Shown piece after piece: positions 13,232 through 15,336 of a DNA stretch of 15,336 nt; within the stretch, counting starts at the first letter, position 1, and each line of letters begins with the position of its first letter. Below the pieces are notes generated by a model, which had not been told where the DNA came from, ran no database searches, and was given only the letters and a program-made list of their open reading frames with translations. The DNA comes from JANNVZ01 sp031418455 (GTDB lineage Bacteria; Bacteroidota; Bacteroidia; Flavobacteriales_D; Sanyastnellaceae), in the NCBI GenBank assembly GCA_031418455.1, contig JANOXJ010000053.1:1-15336 (forward strand), read 5' to 3'. The position numbers and the translations under genes are program-made.

Positions 13232-13930
13232 TCAGGATTTAGCACTGGATAAAATTATGAATACAAGGTACCCAATGCCAATAATCAAAGCGGCCATTGC
13301 CAATATTCTACCTTCATTTTTATCTCCTGCATTTGTCAAAATCAACACACTAATGCCACCACTAATTCCATAAAGCGCTGCACCCATTGAAAGAACGCCT
13401 AATAGAATGGTGCCCAATATGCTTGTTACACTACCAATAACTCCAACAGCTGTCAAAATAAATAGCCAAGCAAGTATGGACATTATTAAACTAAAAACAC
13501 CAGTAATTTTAGTATTGGCGCTGCCTATAGGAATCAAAATATTACGTTTATTCTTTCTTACATTTTCTGTTTCATTCTGCTCAAATGTGTTGTTTGTGCT
13601 TTTCTTTGGGGCTGATAGCTTATTGATTCTTTCTTTTGTTAATATGCCTAAAGGTTTAGAATGAGAATTATCGGTAACAATTTCTTTTTCTATTTTATGC
13701 AGGCTTTCAGGCACAATCTCAGTTTCATTTTCAATTAAATCAGGTGCAAAATTCTGTGTTGGATTATCTTCAGCTAATGGTTCTATAGTTGACTCAGGGC
13801 TCTTTTCCGCTTTAACTCGTTCATTCCACGAAATGTGATAGCCTGACATGTATCTTCTCTTTTCGACCACGCACGATGCAAGCATAACTATGGCCAATAA
13901 GACAAGAAATACGGTTTTAAAAATTCTCAT
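13232..13930 (-). CDS. Lipoprotein B: paralogue of lipoprotein A with C-terminal membrane segments
   Basis: This protein has 232 residues. The signal peptide ends at lipobox LASC (C20), followed by VVEKRRYMSGYHISWNE, matching lipoprotein A in 11 of 16 positions after the cysteine. A poorly conserved acidic and polar linker runs to about residue 135. Then come hydrophobic segments (about 138-165, 168-200 and 208-228), with the final GRILAMAALIIGIGYLVF parallel to GRGAAMAALAIGGIYLIF in A. The DNA of the two genes has diverged almost beyond recognition, so the duplication is old. The gene is divergent from intact ccmC (153 bp between starts) and lies upstream of the RDD-M48 pair on the same strand. 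The function is unknown; the conserved ends suggest that the lipid-proximal motif and membrane domain are the working parts. Confidence 0.75.
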   Translation of the reverse strand: MRIFKTVFLVLLAIVMLASCVVEKRRYMSGYHISWNERVKAEKSPESTIEPLAEDNPTQNFAPDLIENETEIVPESLHKIEKEIVTDNSHSKPLGILTKERINKLSAPKKSTNNTFEQNETENVRKNKRNILIPIGSANTKITGVFSLIMSILAWLFILTAVGVIGSVTSILGTILLGVLSMGAALYGISGGISVLILTNAGDKNEGRILAMAALIIGIGYLVFIILSSAKS

Positions 13931-14016
13931 AGATCAGGGTTTAGATTTTAGAGGAAAAAACGAATGTAATACGTTGGTACTATTTAAGGCTACTGCTCAA
14001 AAGATTTTTGAATAAA

Positions 14017-14214
14017 ATAAATCCAAGTTGCTACCCATATATTTGACAACAATTAGCACACTTAGTGTGTCTTTATCTCACGTATGAAAATCTGGTTAAA
14101 ATTTCTTTGTGTTGCTTTGCTGCTCTACTCGGGCATTTTTTCGCTTTGGCACCCTATGATTCCCGGGGGTTTTGGGGTGGCCACCACTGTCCTTAAGCCT
14201 GGCCGCAACGAGTT
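14017..14214 (+). repeat. Direct repeat of the ccmC 5' region, right copy
   Basis: This is the intact locus counterpart of 11178-11375. The two copies bracket about 2.6 kb containing the M48, RDD and lipoprotein B genes, which are visibly more AT-rich than ccmC itself. Confidence 0.88.
14038..14045 (+). promoter_or_regulatory. -7 box of ccmC
   Basis: TATATTTG is an exact TAnnTTTG match, 38 nt before the ATG at 14084. It lies within the 17-bp stretch conserved perfectly in the truncated copy upstream, while the flanking leader has drifted; this supports a functional role. The -33 region has only poorly spaced TTG triplets. Confidence 0.55.
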
Positions 14215-15154
14215 TGTTTTTACCGGCTACAACTGCCACTTTGTGTCTGACCAACCTTCGCTGCAACTACTGGTAAACGCAGGGGGCAAAACCTATTACT
14301 GTGCACAAGTGTTGGAGATAAAGAGCAACAATGTGGCCAAGGGCGCGGTTATTTTGCCCGACACTATTGCCTCTAACGAGTTTAGCTTTTATGCCAACAC
14401 AAATGTGGACGGTACTGTGTTTGTAGAAGCACCCACCACCAGCGAGGGTTTTGTGCTGGACAAAAATGCTAAAGCCCTAGCTTGTGATTATCATGTAAAA
14501 ACCAACGAACACAGCGGTTTTGGATTTCCTTTTCAGCCTATTATTATAGAAAGCATTCGCAACCTTATGTGGCATGTGCCCATGTGGTTTACCATGTTTG
14601 TGCTTATGGGCATAAGTTTCTTCTTCAGCATTCGCGCATTGGGCCAATCGCCTCACAGTGCCAATACATTAGACAGTCATTTTAGTAGAATTCTGTTGTA
14701 CGACCTTAAAGCCTCAGCTGCAGCAAGCACTGGCCTTATATTTTGTGTGTTGGGCCTCATTACCGGCAGCGTATGGGCGCGCTTTACATGGGGCACATGG
14801 TGGGTAAACGACCCACAGCTCAATGGTGCTTTGGTGGTATTTATGGTATATGCGGCCTATTTCATACTGCGCCACTCGGTACCCGATGAGGAAAAACGCG
14901 CGCGCTTGTCGGCCATATTCAACATATTTGCCCTGGTACTTATGGTGGTGCTGCTTATGGTAATGCCACGGTTTACCGATGGGCTACACCCGGGCAAAAG
15001 CGGCAATCCTGCTTTTAGCAAATATGACTTAGACAGCAGCTTGCGCACGGTGTTTTATCCTGCTTGTGCTGGTTTTATACTGCTGGGTTATTGGATATAC
15101 TCGCTCAATTTTAGAATAAGTAAATTAGAATCGGAACATGAACAAAATGCATAA
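14084..15154 (+). CDS. ccmC: CcmC-like haem-handling protein of cytochrome c maturation, with N-terminal periplasmic extension
   Basis: This protein has 356 residues; classic CcmC is nearer 240. The extra length is an N-terminal membrane anchor (residues 4-22) plus a beta-rich domain of about 125 residues that should lie in the periplasm (TLKPGRNEFVF-like strands). From residue 160 the CcmC/CcsA core follows: WHVPMWF with the probable haem-ligand H164, several transmembrane helices, the tryptophan-rich WWD signature WGTWWVNDPQL (236-246), and GLHPGKSGNP with the second likely ligand H302. The protein presents haem for attachment to apocytochromes c. ccmD overlaps its 3' end. The base composition is visibly more GC-rich than the genes to the left. 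Its promoter and first 44 codons are duplicated at 11178-11375. It could be annotated as CcsA-family; the HVP and WWD motifs and the ccmD neighbour favour CcmC. Confidence 0.88.
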   Translation: MKIWLKFLCVALLLYSGIFSLWHPMIPGGFGVATTVLKPGRNEFVFTGYNCHFVSDQPSLQLLVNAGGKTYYCAQVLEIKSNNVAKGAVILPDTIASNEFSFYANTNVDGTVFVEAPTTSEGFVLDKNAKALACDYHVKTNEHSGFGFPFQPIIIESIRNLMWHVPMWFTMFVLMGISFFFSIRALGQSPHSANTLDSHFSRILLYDLKASAAASTGLIFCVLGLITGSVWARFTWGTWWVNDPQLNGALVVFMVYAAYFILRHSVPDEEKRARLSAIFNIFALVLMVVLLMVMPRFTDGLHPGKSGNPAFSKYDLDSSLRTVFYPACAGFILLGYWIYSLNFRISKLESEHEQNA

Positions 15155-15336
15155 AATAACCCTCATGGCAGTTGCACTTTTAATAGGCCATTGTACTCAG
15201 GCACAAACCAATATGGATGAGTCTTTTCATGCCAACGGCAGCATACGCGTGGTGGTGGCAGTGGCAGCCATAGTGCTGTTAGGTTTGTTTGCCTACATTT
15301 TCTCGCTCGAGCGCAGATTGAAAAGACTTGAAAAAA
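15138..15336 (+). CDS. ccmD: CcmD family protein (runs off the window end)
   Basis: The visible 66 codons give a signal-like segment (MNKMHKITLMAVALLIGHCTQAQ), a short polar stretch (TNMDESFHANGS), one transmembrane helix (RVVVAVAAIVLLGLFAYIF), and a basic coiled-coil tail (SLERRLKRLEK). A single helix followed by a K/R-E-L-rich tail is the CcmD pattern. In haem export CcmD helps release holo-CcmE from CcmABC. The start overlaps the ccmC end by 17 nt (ATG at 15138) or 8 nt (ATG at 15147), consistent with translational coupling. The predicted signal peptide is an addition compared with proteobacterial CcmD. Confidence 0.8.
   Translation, partial: MNKMHKITLMAVALLIGHCTQAQTNMDESFHANGSIRVVVAVAAIVLLGLFAYIFSLERRLKRLEK

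Noticed and set aside
11178..14214. Insertion sequence or transposon bounded by the direct repeats
   Set aside because: There is no transposase, integrase or terminal inverted repeat. The repeats are gene segments (ccmC start), so a recombination-made island is more likely than a transposon.

Overview
The window comes from a member of the Bacteroidota. The evidence is three secreted proteins with type IX secretion (T9SS) type A sorting domains, a SusC-style TonB-dependent receptor start with a carboxypeptidase-regulatory-like N-terminal domain, AT-rich intergenic DNA with TAnnTTTG promoter boxes and no clear Shine-Dalgarno sequences, and a CcmC/CcmD-type cytochrome c maturation pair. The Cys-rich GCxxxxACNY repeats and YDPNDK domains are typical of aquatic Flavobacteriales-like lineages. 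I cannot name a genus.

Region 1 (1-1040) is a divergent pair: the start of a TonB-dependent receptor (minus) and a Fur/Zur-family metal regulator (plus). The shared control region carries two near-identical TGCAACANTGTTGCA palindromes interleaved with divergent -7 boxes, which suggests that the regulator represses both the receptor and itself. Region 2 (1041-2478) holds a gene-free, comparatively GC-rich block that may be an interspersed repeat, a zinc-free medium-chain quinone oxidoreductase-like gene (minus), and a 3' relic of an outer-membrane beta-barrel gene (plus).

Region 3 (2479-9921) is a tandem run of three minus-strand T9SS cargo genes: a seven-bladed YCF48-like propeller protein and two large mosaic proteins. 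All three end in the same 147-bp sequence but use three different stop codons (TAA, TGA, TAG). The two large genes also share a 621-bp near-identical central block. Between the first two genes lies a frameshifted relic of a different sorting domain. The cluster looks like a site of repeated duplication, gene conversion and decay of surface-protein genes.

Region 4 (9922-15336) joins an AT-rich set of envelope genes to a visibly more GC-rich cytochrome c maturation locus. The order is lipoprotein A (minus), a truncated copy of the ccmC 5' end (plus), an M48 metallopeptidase (minus), a GYF_2-RDD membrane protein (minus), lipoprotein B (minus), intact ccmC (plus) and ccmD (plus, cut by the window end). 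The ccmC promoter and first 44 codons are present twice, 2839 bp apart. The M48, RDD and lipoprotein B genes therefore sit between direct repeats of the ccmC 5' region, as expected after an insertion or recombination event that left a truncated gene start behind. Lipoproteins A and B are old paralogues that share a 17-residue motif after the lipidated cysteine and have membrane segments at their C-termini. The protease, RDD protein and lipoprotein may form an envelope quality-control or stress module; that function is inference.
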